From contig NZ_BMYV01000002.1 in NCBI RefSeq assembly GCF_014652455.1, forward strand, positions 434,001 to 498,000: a stretch of 64,000 bases of DNA. The letters run 5' to 3'. Position 1 is the first letter of the stretch, and each line of letters starts with the position of its first letter. Source of the stretch: Litorimonas cladophorae (GTDB taxonomy: Bacteria; Pseudomonadota; Alphaproteobacteria; Caulobacterales; Maricaulaceae). Shown in pieces: positions 18,406 through 26,473 of this stretch. The notes under the pieces were generated by a model that was given only the letters and a program-made list of their open reading frames with translations, did not search any database and was not told where the DNA came from. Made by a program: the position numbers and the translations under genes.

Positions 18406-18418
18406 TTGCAATATGCAA
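18406..18418. promoter_or_regulatory. LuxO-box-like dyad (perfect consensus match)
   Basis: TTGCAATATGCAA fits TTGCAWWWTGCAA at all 13 positions and is an inverted repeat. Located about 90 bp upstream of the sigma-54-like promoter of the TolC-like gene, the usual distance for an NtrC-class enhancer, and in the same locus as a LuxO-like activator gene. Confidence 0.6.
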
Positions 18419-18453
18419 ATCAGTTGTTTTCTTTTCAAAAAACTGAAGTGGTA

Positions 18454-21400
18454 TTAATCCAATGGACGATAGAGCATCGCGTCATAGTCGATCATAACGC
18501 GCATGTCGTCATTTGCGAGCTTAGCCCCTGTTGGCCAAATTGAGTTTAAATTTATTGCGCTGCTCTCTCCGTTAATCTGCAAGCGGTCGGGAGACGAAAT
18601 ATGCGTCCTCATTTTTACGGATAGTGGAATCTGAATAACCCTAACTTCGCCCGGAATTAGGTTGTTTTGCAGATAGTAAGGTTCGACCCAGGTGAGGCGG
18701 CCCTTGGCGTCGACATATGAGAGTTTAAGCTGGAGAGTGCTTACAATCTCTGTACCTATATTACTCACTTTTAGTGTCAGCGCCTGACGGCCGTCCATTT
18801 CGGAGATGTTTATTTCGGAAAATGCGACTGACTTATAGTATGCAGGGGTGCAAACGGTCGTAGAAAGTGAGACGTCAATGTCAGATGGAAGACTGTCAAA
18901 TTCGGGCACGCTGAACTCATCAGGGTTATAAGCCGCATTAAATGGTTGGTCTTGAATTTTCAAATAGCCTTCAAAATCGACTCGAAAAGCTGAACTCTCT
19001 CCGGGGAGAAGTCTATGTGGGCCGATACGGCCTGCATGTTGTTTGAATTCAGCTTCTGAATCTGTGCTGACGGCTCGCGCTAACACTTTCGTACAAGCTG
19101 GAAATTCCGACAGGTTTTTTAGACGGCCAATCACGAATAGTCTACCGTCGTCCTCTATAACTTCGGTTGCCATGAGCTCAATTTCCGGCCGTGCTAGTCT
19201 TTGAACGGGGTCCATTGAGGTTGAATATTTTTGTCCAGTCAGGTCACGGAACTGTGGCGCGTTACTACTCGACGTCAGATTGGGGGTGTAGGTTTTGTCG
19301 GCGGGCTCATATTTGATTTGCCAAACTTTATTTGCGTTTTGGATTAACGTCATTTCGGTGATGACTGGCCGGATCCCGATTGATGTTAGGTATATTAGCT
19401 TTAATTTTATTCGAACCTGTCCATCATCCACGACTTCCATATTTAGGGGTTCTACAGATGTGAGCTTCCCAAAAGAGGGGACAAGGCCACCAGTGAGCTT
19501 TTGCATTTTTAGAAATTGTCCATAGTCCAAATCTGGATCGCTTGCGAGTAATGAAAAAGCCTGTTCCGTTTCACGGAAGTCTAAGTGTTGATAGAAACGC
19601 TCAACAACTGTTTCAGGCAGTAAAGGTTTACGTTGATTTTGTAGCGTAATGATTATGAGGATTGCAGCCATAGATGCAGCGACAAGAGGTAATACCCTCA
19701 CTAACCAAGTCATAGTTTTCGGAGGCGTCCAAGCCACTGGCAAAGGTGCAAGTTGGGTCGCGACACCAACTGTCAACGTCGGTTCAGGTTCAGGCACCTT
19801 GACTGTCATATATGGCGAAGGGGCTATTCTCAGAAATGGCCTTGATTCAGATGAGATCAGTTGCTGACGAAGGGCTAGACCGATCAGGGTGAGTAGGCCG
19901 AGGATCAAAGATCCAATCGGCAAAATGCCCCACATCAGTTTTTGGTAACGCGGCAAATCTCTACGCGGGCGCACTATAGGTAAAGGCGATATGTCTGGTT
20001 TTTCCCAAACCCGAATACCGTTATTGAGCCGAGTGACTGGGTTCCATCCCGTATAATGCAGCACAGGGTCATAGAACTCGTCATTTGAAAACACATATTT
20101 TAAATGAAACTTCTCGGCATTAGTCAGAAATTGATTGAGTGATGCTAAACCAGGCACGCCCATATATTTTGAATTTTCTAGCCGCTCGACTGAGTAGTTC
20201 ATCAAACTCGGCAGGCGTCTTGCAGAATGATAGTTGCCGTCGACTGACTCGGCGTTGATGAGGGCGCTGTGATAAGCAAATTGATCCCCAAAACCGAGGG
20301 TGAGATATCGCCAATCCGAGTGCCGGTCTTCATCCATGAATGTGACAATGGGTGCAGGATCAATGAAGTCAGGTTGCGTTGGTCTGAACGTCGGGAGAAG
20401 AGCTGTTCCAACGGCAAAGCCAACATAGGTAACAAGTGTCAGAACAAGAAAAGCGCGGCTTAGGAAAGATCCAAAAGCGCGATTGATTAATATCTTTCCC
20501 CGCCCTTCCCAGAGGCTTTGAACCGCCAATCCTGCAAAAGGTAGAATTAAGATAGACGCCCAAAAGGTAAACCTATCCAAGGTTAAAATCTCAAACGCTG
20601 GCCCAAGTAAGATACGTGGTAAAGGGGTTGTACCGCCCGTTCCTAAGAATAATGCGATCAAAACAGAAAGCCCCAATGGCCAAAGCGCTGTTCGGGCCGA
20701 TTTTAGAATGACGTAAGGAACCACGGTGATCAGCATGCCCCAAGGAATGACGAAGAACATTAATCCCAAGTTGGGTTTGGCAATAAAGTTTTCTCGGCTG
20801 CCATGTGGAATGCTGACTTGTGTAATCGGGTCAGTGATTGACCAGTGCCAATAGGGGAAAACAATTGTGATGATCAAAAACAGCATCCCCAACCCCATAA
20901 TAAAACCGCGTATTAAGGCTGGAGATATCCATTTTAGATATCCAAGCGTACTGGATGGTTTGTAGAGTTCACGTCGTTTCAGATTTGCCAAGAGTGCTGC
21001 TATGCCAATTGGAGCCACAAAGAAAACCGTACCAAATAAGGGCGTGACATGGTGAACCGAGGTTGTCGCTGCCGTGAGAAAAAGACCCAGTATAAAGTCT
21101 CTTTTCCGCCCATGCTCTATCCAGCTCGATATGTGAGGAATTGCGTTTAGGAACAGTGCGATTGAAAGGAGGGTGGGTAATTGCCCGAAGATGTGAAGTG
21201 TTTCCGAAATGCTAGTTGAGAAGGCGCAGAGCATCGCTGCGTAGGACGCCGCCTTATCATTTACCCACAGGCGGCTAAACCGGAACACGCCAATAATAAG
21301 AATGCCAATGGCCAAGAGTTGCAGCGCAATAAATGCGATGCGCATATCCATGAAACGCATCAAAATCCCTAAGGCTTGATGGCTTCCTGGCGGATACGCC

Positions 21401-21582
21401 GTCACGGTAAAGCCAGTGTACCACCTTGTTTCCCAGGGGTCGAACCACGATGTTAAATAGTGGTTCCCAAAAAACATATGGATATAGGAATCGTATGTCT
21501 GCCCATAGGTGAATGGTAAGAGCGCCCCATGAAACATGAGTGCCAGTAAGATCGCCAGATATGTCCACGACCTTGCCGTCAT
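18454..21582 (-). CDS. Large polytopic GT-C/PTPS-related membrane protein with periplasmic NTF2-like and beta-sandwich modules
   Basis: 1042 residues. The first ~570 residues are a polytopic membrane domain resembling the 6-pyruvoyl-tetrahydropterin-synthase-related membrane family and GT-C glycosyltransferases; the N-terminal loop has YDSYIHMFFGNHYL and TAYPPGSHQALG, where an acidic/His motif would sit. After a further membrane helix (about 630-650) come an NTF2-like domain (656-765) and two beta-sandwich modules of FxLYD-like pattern (808-920 and 921-990), each with a GRLKN/LKVSN turn and an LPGE or IPGE motif. It likely transfers sugar from a polyprenyl-phosphate donor, or assists polymer assembly, on the periplasmic side. 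Third gene of the GT2-STAS/flippase operon, with a 1-nt gap to the flippase stop. Confidence 0.7.
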   Translation of the reverse strand: MTARSWTYLAILLALMFHGALLPFTYGQTYDSYIHMFFGNHYLTSWFDPWETRWYTGFTVTAYPPGSHQALGILMRFMDMRIAFIALQLLAIGILIIGVFRFSRLWVNDKAASYAAMLCAFSTSISETLHIFGQLPTLLSIALFLNAIPHISSWIEHGRKRDFILGLFLTAATTSVHHVTPLFGTVFFVAPIGIAALLANLKRRELYKPSSTLGYLKWISPALIRGFIMGLGMLFLIITIVFPYWHWSITDPITQVSIPHGSRENFIAKPNLGLMFFVIPWGMLITVVPYVILKSARTALWPLGLSVLIALFLGTGGTTPLPRILLGPAFEILTLDRFTFWASILILPFAGLAVQSLWEGRGKILINRAFGSFLSRAFLVLTLVTYVGFAVGTALLPTFRPTQPDFIDPAPIVTFMDEDRHSDWRYLTLGFGDQFAYHSALINAESVDGNYHSARRLPSLMNYSVERLENSKYMGVPGLASLNQFLTNAEKFHLKYVFSNDEFYDPVLHYTGWNPVTRLNNGIRVWEKPDISPLPIVRPRRDLPRYQKLMWGILPIGSLILGLLTLIGLALRQQLISSESRPFLRIAPSPYMTVKVPEPEPTLTVGVATQLAPLPVAWTPPKTMTWLVRVLPLVAASMAAILIIITLQNQRKPLLPETVVERFYQHLDFRETEQAFSLLASDPDLDYGQFLKMQKLTGGLVPSFGKLTSVEPLNMEVVDDGQVRIKLKLIYLTSIGIRPVITEMTLIQNANKVWQIKYEPADKTYTPNLTSSSNAPQFRDLTGQKYSTSMDPVQRLARPEIELMATEVIEDDGRLFVIGRLKNLSEFPACTKVLARAVSTDSEAEFKQHAGRIGPHRLLPGESSAFRVDFEGYLKIQDQPFNAAYNPDEFSVPEFDSLPSDIDVSLSTTVCTPAYYKSVAFSEINISEMDGRQALTLKVSNIGTEIVSTLQLKLSYVDAKGRLTWVEPYYLQNNLIPGEVRVIQIPLSVKMRTHISSPDRLQINGESSAINLNSIWPTGAKLANDDMRVMIDYDAMLYRPLD

Positions 21583-21583
21583 T

Positions 21584-22873
21584 TTACGAAGCTAGTCTCT
21601 CTTTTTTCGATGGCACCAGAACAATTCCTATCAACGTTGCCGCACATGCAATTTGAATAAGCAACTTCAAGCTGAAGTAGCTGTGTAACCCGATGTCAGG
21701 AAAGAAGTGATTAACTGCCGAGAGTGAAATGAGTTGAATAGCGCCAAAGAATAACACGACGAGTGCGGCAAAACTCTTGCCTTTGGCAATTTGATAGATT
21801 GCGCACAGGTGGCTGCCGATAAAGACAGCACCTGTGAGAGCGCTTATCCAAACGATTGACGAGAGTGCCTGATACTCATCGCCTAACATGACGCGCACAA
21901 TCAGATCGGAATTAGGTAAAATAACGATCATTGCACCCACCGTGATCAGAGTGATTGCACCTAAAAGTGCCAGCAGTTCTCGGGGTGATGTCTGGTTCTC
22001 CTTTTGCTTGGCGACAATGGGTTGAAGGATCGTTGAGCAGGATAAGAAGGCGAAAAAGAAGACGCGTTGAATGAGAAGTAAGCCCGCTACGAGACCTGCA
22101 ATTTCAGGTGAAAAGCTAGCTTTTGCGATGAGTATGTCGCTGTCCAAAACCAAGACTTGAGCGAACTGCAAAATCAAATATGGCATAGCGACGATGCCCA
22201 ACGCCTTTGTCTGCGTGTCCAGGCTAGGTACCTCGCGGAAGGATAAAGATTGCAAGTCATCTTTTCGCGTCGAGAAGAAAAAACCTGCCAATATGGAAAG
22301 TCCGACGGCTCCAGCAATACCAGCTAAACCCAACCCCATTTTCCAGAGTAACAAACTACCAAAAAGTCGAATTATCCATTCAGCTTGGATGGAAAGAATG
22401 ATTTTTGGTAGGTCAATCAATCCTTGTGTAAGACCTCTATAAATTACCATGGGAAGGAAAAATGGAATTGCGAGAGCCAAGACACAAAGGGCCATCGGCG
22501 AAGAAAAATTCAATGATCCTGAAATGTAATTCGCCAAGGCGATGACAATGAACATGGCGGGAATCGAGAACTTTAAACTACGCCAGGATACAGCTTGTGC
22601 CTGTTGACGGCTTTGCTGAACTTTACCTTCCTTTGCTGTCAATTCGGAAAACGCAAACTGCAACGCGCCAAGGAATGACAATATGCCAAGCTTTAGCGTG
22701 AGAAGAAGTGTGAGATCTGCAAAGGCAGCAGGGCCCATAATGCGTGCGAAAACCATATTGAAAACAAGGTTTGCAGCGTTCGCGATATTCGCGGAAATGA
22801 ATAAAGCGGTGGCTGGTCCAATTAATGCGTTCGTGCGCAAAGCTCGGAGTGGTAATGTCAGAGATCGTGACAC
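21584..22873 (-). CDS. Polysaccharide flippase-like membrane protein (MOP/PST superfamily)
   Basis: 429 residues from the GTG at 22873, which follows GGAGG and sits 1 nt after the stop of the GT2 gene; a longer reading to 23083 would overlap that gene by over 200 nt with low-quality sequence. About 12 hydrophobic helices, beginning ALIGPATALFISANIANAANLVFNMVFARIMGPAAFADL, the typical Wzx/PelG-like opening (a GxxxFG/A-type first helix pair). Probably moves lipid-linked sugars or growing glycan across the inner membrane. Operon position between a GT2 and a GT-C-like gene supports this. Not clearly Wzx versus another MOP branch. Confidence 0.82.
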   Translation of the reverse strand: MSRSLTLPLRALRTNALIGPATALFISANIANAANLVFNMVFARIMGPAAFADLTLLLTLKLGILSFLGALQFAFSELTAKEGKVQQSRQQAQAVSWRSLKFSIPAMFIVIALANYISGSLNFSSPMALCVLALAIPFFLPMVIYRGLTQGLIDLPKIILSIQAEWIIRLFGSLLLWKMGLGLAGIAGAVGLSILAGFFFSTRKDDLQSLSFREVPSLDTQTKALGIVAMPYLILQFAQVLVLDSDILIAKASFSPEIAGLVAGLLLIQRVFFFAFLSCSTILQPIVAKQKENQTSPRELLALLGAITLITVGAMIVILPNSDLIVRVMLGDEYQALSSIVWISALTGAVFIGSHLCAIYQIAKGKSFAALVVLFFGAIQLISLSAVNHFFPDIGLHSYFSLKLLIQIACAATLIGIVLVPSKKERLAS

Positions 22874-22874
22874 C

Positions 22875-24047
22875 TTAAGCCTCCGACAACGAGAAACGGG
22901 AGTTGTTCGTAAAGTGGCTCGGCAAGCGGGTCCGAATTGTGCAGTTAAAAAGTGCAGTGATGGAGGAACGCCTCGCAGCAGATAAGATATCAGCATCATC
23001 TGGAAGATAAATCGAAACGTCTTTTCCACAAGCGAGGAGTCTTTCGCAGACTTCTGTAAGGGATGTAAAAACAGATGGCTCAAGTGTTTTCACATTGGAA
23101 AAATCCAATGTGATGAGACGCTTGTTTTCCGAGACTATCGCTTCCATCGCATGAATGCTCTGTGTGCTCAAAGTTTCTCCAGACCGCAAATGCTGGGTGA
23201 GCGAAGGTTGGGGCAACACGCGCCTATTTTGAAAACGTGCTCTGATTTTCCATTGGCTGAAAATCAGCGATGTCATTTTTAGACCGCCTTTGATGACATC
23301 ACTAAACTTGATGTTGGATCCGGGGATTTCGGTCCACTCCAAAACAGGGTATTCAAAGAAGTTTTTTCGTTCTCGTTTATTCGGATTTGAAATTCTTAGG
23401 AATAATTCAACATCGAAAAGCCAACCTGCAGTGAAAGGGGCGTCGAGGCAGTTGATAAGATGTTCAGTATTGCGGAACAATTTTGCTCCGCACTGCGTGT
23501 CTTTTAGAGCCAAACCAGTCGCCATACGACCCATCGATGCGCAAACCAGAGAAATCATCTTGCGGTGTATGTCTCTATAGACTCGGCGACCCAAGCCGCC
23601 AGCGCGCGACCCGAAAACGACATCTATATTGTCCAAGCGATCCGCTACCGAGATGAAATCATTTATCGCATTTAGCGGGGTTGCAAGGTCAGCGTCCAAA
23701 AATGCGATATATTTGTCGCCGCGTTTAGCCGCGAATTTTAGTCCGTGACGAACGGCTTCCGCTTTTCCAGCGTTGCGTGCCATGGTAAGAACGTCGACTT
23801 GATCGGGTAATGCGGCCATTGCACCGCAGAGCAAACTAATGGTCAAATCTCTTGAACCATCATCAACAAACACAAAAGAAATTTTTGGGTTTTTGCGAGC
23901 AAAATTTAGGAAGACCTCAAGATGCAGTCTGTTGGCTTCATTATAGCAAGGAATTATAATTGAGGTTCTATCGTGCTTCCAAATAGACGGCGTGAGTGTC
24001 TGCTGTTTTGGTGAAGTCTCAATAGATACAGTTTTTCGTTTGGTCAT
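22875..24047 (-). CDS. Family 2 glycosyltransferase fused to a C-terminal STAS-like domain
   Basis: 390 residues from the ATG at 24047, preceded by TTGGAGA; a longer reading to 24155 would run through the proposed promoter. The N-terminal GT-A domain resembles dolichyl-/polyprenyl-phosphate sugar transferases: SIIIPCYNEANRLH (29-42), FVFVDDGSRD, NAGKAEAVRHGLKFA, metal-binding DADLATP (118-124) and FGSRAGG (145-151). Residues about 290-375 look like a STAS/SpoIIAA fold (LITLDFSNVKTLEPSVFTSLTEVCERL), with Ser325 at the region where antisigma antagonists are phosphorylated. It probably loads a sugar onto polyprenyl phosphate or onto the glycan at the cytoplasmic face, with STAS as a regulatory or docking part. 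First gene of the flippase/GT-C operon. Confidence 0.85.
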   Translation of the reverse strand: MTKRKTVSIETSPKQQTLTPSIWKHDRTSIIIPCYNEANRLHLEVFLNFARKNPKISFVFVDDGSRDLTISLLCGAMAALPDQVDVLTMARNAGKAEAVRHGLKFAAKRGDKYIAFLDADLATPLNAINDFISVADRLDNIDVVFGSRAGGLGRRVYRDIHRKMISLVCASMGRMATGLALKDTQCGAKLFRNTEHLINCLDAPFTAGWLFDVELFLRISNPNKRERKNFFEYPVLEWTEIPGSNIKFSDVIKGGLKMTSLIFSQWKIRARFQNRRVLPQPSLTQHLRSGETLSTQSIHAMEAIVSENKRLITLDFSNVKTLEPSVFTSLTEVCERLLACGKDVSIYLPDDADILSAARRSSITALFNCTIRTRLPSHFTNNSRFSLSEA

Positions 24048-24077
24048 TTTTGTCTCCAATATTTTGGAGATAGCTAC

Positions 24078-24091
24078 GCAAATGCCGGGCC
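24078..24091 (-). promoter_or_regulatory. Candidate sigma-54 promoter of the GT2-STAS/flippase/GT-C operon
   Basis: Minus-strand GGCCCGGCATTTGC: GG and GC are exactly 10 nt apart, with GGC, CG and TTGC matching the -24/-12 consensus. The predicted start near 24066 leaves a leader of about 19 nt that contains the GGAGA ribosome site. Confidence 0.6.
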
Positions 24092-24142
24092 GCGATTTTG
24101 CCTGTGTTTTCGGGTATTTTCTTTGCAAATCAGAAAAGACAT

Positions 24143-24155
24143 TCGCATTTCGCAA
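24143..24155. promoter_or_regulatory. LuxO-box-like dyad between divergent sigma-54 promoters (11/13 match)
   Basis: TCGCATTTCGCAA differs from TTGCAWWWTGCAA at two positions, both T to C. It lies between the divergent minus and plus sigma-54-like promoters, about 50-65 bp from each. The intergenic region also shares exact 9-10-mers with the region upstream of the TolC-like gene: ATTTCGCAAA (24147, 18371), TTTTGCAAT (24162, 18404) and GCAAATCAG (24125, 18415). Confidence 0.45.
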
Positions 24156-24207
24156 AGATCATTTTGCAATCTTATTCAAATGACCCGCAAAATAGCGCGT
24201 TTTTCGC

Positions 24208-24221
24208 GGCATATGCATTGC
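24208..24221 (+). promoter_or_regulatory. Candidate sigma-54 promoter of the Ig-like/GH-like/GT4 operon
   Basis: GGCATATGCATTGC has GG and GC separated by 10 nt, GGCA at -24 and TTGCA at -12. Predicted start near 24233, leaving about 24 nt to the ATG at 24257. Confidence 0.6.
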
Positions 24222-24256
24222 AACCCTTCATAGGCAACCTCGCAAAGAAAAGACCT

Positions 24257-24940
24257 ATGACTAAACGTACAAATGCTCCTTTATCTGTTCTGTCACTTAT
24301 TTTGGTGGCCAGCTCCTCTGTGGTTTCTGCACGGGCGCAAACACCCTCTGAGAGCCTTCAAGTCTATGCGGGGCCGCAGACGGCAACCCCAGGGGAGAGC
24401 ATTAGTGTGACGATTGAAATGACCGACGTTGATGGGAGAAGCTCTCACGAAAAAACTGTACAGCTGAATTATAATTCCGATGGAGTGTCTACTTCAATTT
24501 CTGGGAAAGTTTCTCACGGTTTGGTGTCATTTGATGTTCCGGCTCAACGCAAAGCGGGCAGAATGACGTTCAACGCACACGCGGGTGATTTGATCTCTGA
24601 CCAGACGCCTGTCATGATCGTTGCGGGCGAACCTATTAAATTTAAACTCGTCGTCAAACCGTCCAGAGAATCTAATTTCGTAGACGTTAAGTCGGATGTA
24701 ATACGTGATGTTTTTGGCAATCCAGTGTCGGACCAAACACTTATTGCCCTTGATTGGATTGATCAGAGCGGTGTGAAACAGTCGGAATTCGTGCAGCTTT
24801 CAAGCGGTCGAATGACCTATGTCAGTATTTGTCCTGATGCCTATGCGGCTCCGCTGAAAATAAGAGCTGTACTAAAAAATGTAGAAGTATTTTCTTCTGA
24901 GCTTTCTGACCTCTGTCCTGGCCGGAAGGAAAAAGCATGA
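24257..24940 (+). CDS. Secreted protein of beta-sandwich type, function unknown
   Basis: 227 residues from the ATG at 24257, chosen because it starts a clean signal peptide (LSVLSLILVASSSVVSARAQ, cleaved after about residue 28); an upstream reading to 24098 is not signal-like. The mature part is rich in beta strands with Ig-like phrases (YAGPQTATPGESISVTIEMTDVDG; PVMIVAGEPIKFKLVVKPS), suggesting two sandwich domains of about 95 residues each. I do not recognise a family. It is the first gene of the plus-strand operon and overlaps the glycoside-hydrolase-like gene by 4 nt (ATGA), so a periplasmic or surface role with the polysaccharide is inferred. Confidence 0.75.
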   Translation: MTKRTNAPLSVLSLILVASSSVVSARAQTPSESLQVYAGPQTATPGESISVTIEMTDVDGRSSHEKTVQLNYNSDGVSTSISGKVSHGLVSFDVPAQRKAGRMTFNAHAGDLISDQTPVMIVAGEPIKFKLVVKPSRESNFVDVKSDVIRDVFGNPVSDQTLIALDWIDQSGVKQSEFVQLSSGRMTYVSICPDAYAAPLKIRAVLKNVEVFSSELSDLCPGRKEKA

Positions 24941-26448
24941 CGCTCAAATCGTTTAAAAAAACGAAACGGGTACCAGCCGCGATTGGCACCCTTTTGTCAG
25001 GCGTTGCGTTCGCGGGATTTGTATCCGGCATTATTGAAACGCCTGTTGGTTCAAATGAATATTTGCATGAGCATTTAACCTTATCCGCTTTGCAAGAAGA
25101 GACGAGTTGGGCAGGGGATGTTTTCCAGCTACCTGTTCAAGACCGTCAGAAGCTCGCCACAATTGTTACAAAACTTGAGCAGCCCAATTGGAAACCGGCC
25201 TCAGACATGGCCCTTACGGGGCAGGCGCTGACCGTAGCAGAAGAGGCGGCCTGTCTATCCACAACAAAGCCCTGCGGAGTTGCGTTTCGATTAGGGCGTG
25301 AATTGAGCGAACTTCAGATCAATAAAGATCTACGGGTCGCAAATGTGAGAGAGACAAGTTTGCGCGTGACATTTAGATCTGATCCTGAACTGGCATTTGT
25401 ATCTATAGACAAGATCGCAAATGAGACACGATTGTTGAGGTTCTACCAAACCCAAAATGGCTGGGTTCAGAGTACATTAGAAACCCTGGATGAAGCGATT
25501 TTGGAATTTAACGAACGGAACGGAATGTTTGATGCCAAATTTTCTAAAAATTTCGTGGGCGTAAATTACTATCCTGCATCTGCATCGTGGAAAGACTTTT
25601 GGGCGGACTTCCCAGTCAGAGAGATTAAATCGGACCTCGATACGATTAGCGATATTAACGCAAATTCTGTCCGTATTTTTCTAAACCATGAGTACTTTGA
25701 TAGTGAGGACACCCAAACCGACGCGATAACAAAGCTAAACGTGTTTTTAGATCTATGTGCCGTAAATGAAATCCAAGTGCTCATCACACTATTTGATCTC
25801 CGGCCAGACTATACTTTGTCCAACATGTCTGACGATATCGATCACATCGACCGAGTACTTGAAGCTGTTTCAGGGCATTCGGCGATTTTAGGCATAGATA
25901 TCAAAAATCAAGCTGACTTAGATTTTCCAGCTTGGGGAAAAGGTGTCGTCGAGGGCTGGTTAACGGTTATGGCGCGTCACATTCAAATGCAATATCCAGA
26001 CCTTCCAGTTACCGTCGGATGGTCAAATCCGAACTCAGCCCTTGGTTTAAACGGTATCGTCGACCTTGTGACCTATCATGAATATGGAGGCGTCGATGGA
26101 TTTGCGGAGCGTTTGAACACCATAAGATCCGAAGTCGGTAAGAAGCCGATCATGATTACAGAATTAGGGTCAACAATTTGGAACCCACTTCGTTCAACGC
26201 GAGCCGCAGAAGCCAAGCAGGCCTCACGTCTGGAGAGTCAGTTAAGTCAATCATCCTCAGCAAATGGTGTATTTGTCTGGACCTTAAATGACTTTGAACA
26301 TGTGGGCAGTGATGTCGTTGGGCCCAGGCCTTGGCGTAAAGCCCAGCAACGACAATTTGGCCTCATACGCCCCGATGGTTCATCCCGCCCATCGAAAGCT
26401 GTGCTTCAATCACATGCGACGTCTGTTGCAGCTCAATCCATTAACTAG
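24937..26448 (+). CDS. Glycoside-hydrolase-like TIM-barrel protein (clan GH-A), acid/base Glu replaced
   Basis: 503 residues. A basic N-terminus and membrane segment (VPAAIGTLLSGVAFAGFVSGI, about 12-32) anchor or export it. After a 170-residue N-terminal region comes a (beta/alpha)8 barrel from about 200: FVGVNYYP, NANSVRIFLNHEYF (241-254), VLITLFDLRP (281-290), LGIDIKNQADLDFP (318-331), TYHEYGG (379-385), IMITELG with candidate nucleophile Glu409, and VFVWTLNDFE (446-454). Clan GH-A enzymes carry an Asn-Glu acid/base pair at the end of strand 4; here it reads Asn324-Gln325 (codon CAA). The protein may bind glycan without cleaving it, or use altered chemistry. Lies between the secreted protein (4-nt overlap) and the GT4 gene. 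Confidence 0.82.
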   Translation: MTLKSFKKTKRVPAAIGTLLSGVAFAGFVSGIIETPVGSNEYLHEHLTLSALQEETSWAGDVFQLPVQDRQKLATIVTKLEQPNWKPASDMALTGQALTVAEEAACLSTTKPCGVAFRLGRELSELQINKDLRVANVRETSLRVTFRSDPELAFVSIDKIANETRLLRFYQTQNGWVQSTLETLDEAILEFNERNGMFDAKFSKNFVGVNYYPASASWKDFWADFPVREIKSDLDTISDINANSVRIFLNHEYFDSEDTQTDAITKLNVFLDLCAVNEIQVLITLFDLRPDYTLSNMSDDIDHIDRVLEAVSGHSAILGIDIKNQADLDFPAWGKGVVEGWLTVMARHIQMQYPDLPVTVGWSNPNSALGLNGIVDLVTYHEYGGVDGFAERLNTIRSEVGKKPIMITELGSTIWNPLRSTRAAEAKQASRLESQLSQSSSANGVFVWTLNDFEHVGSDVVGPRPWRKAQQRQFGLIRPDGSSRPSKAVLQSHATSVAAQSIN

Positions 26449-26473
26449 TTCAAAAATACCTCAGGAAACTCCT

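Noticed and set aside
22874-23083. Extended N-terminus of the flippase
   Set aside because: It would overlap the GT2-STAS gene by over 200 nt, is not hydrophobic in the expected pattern, and a GTG with GGAGG at 22873 gives the correct start.
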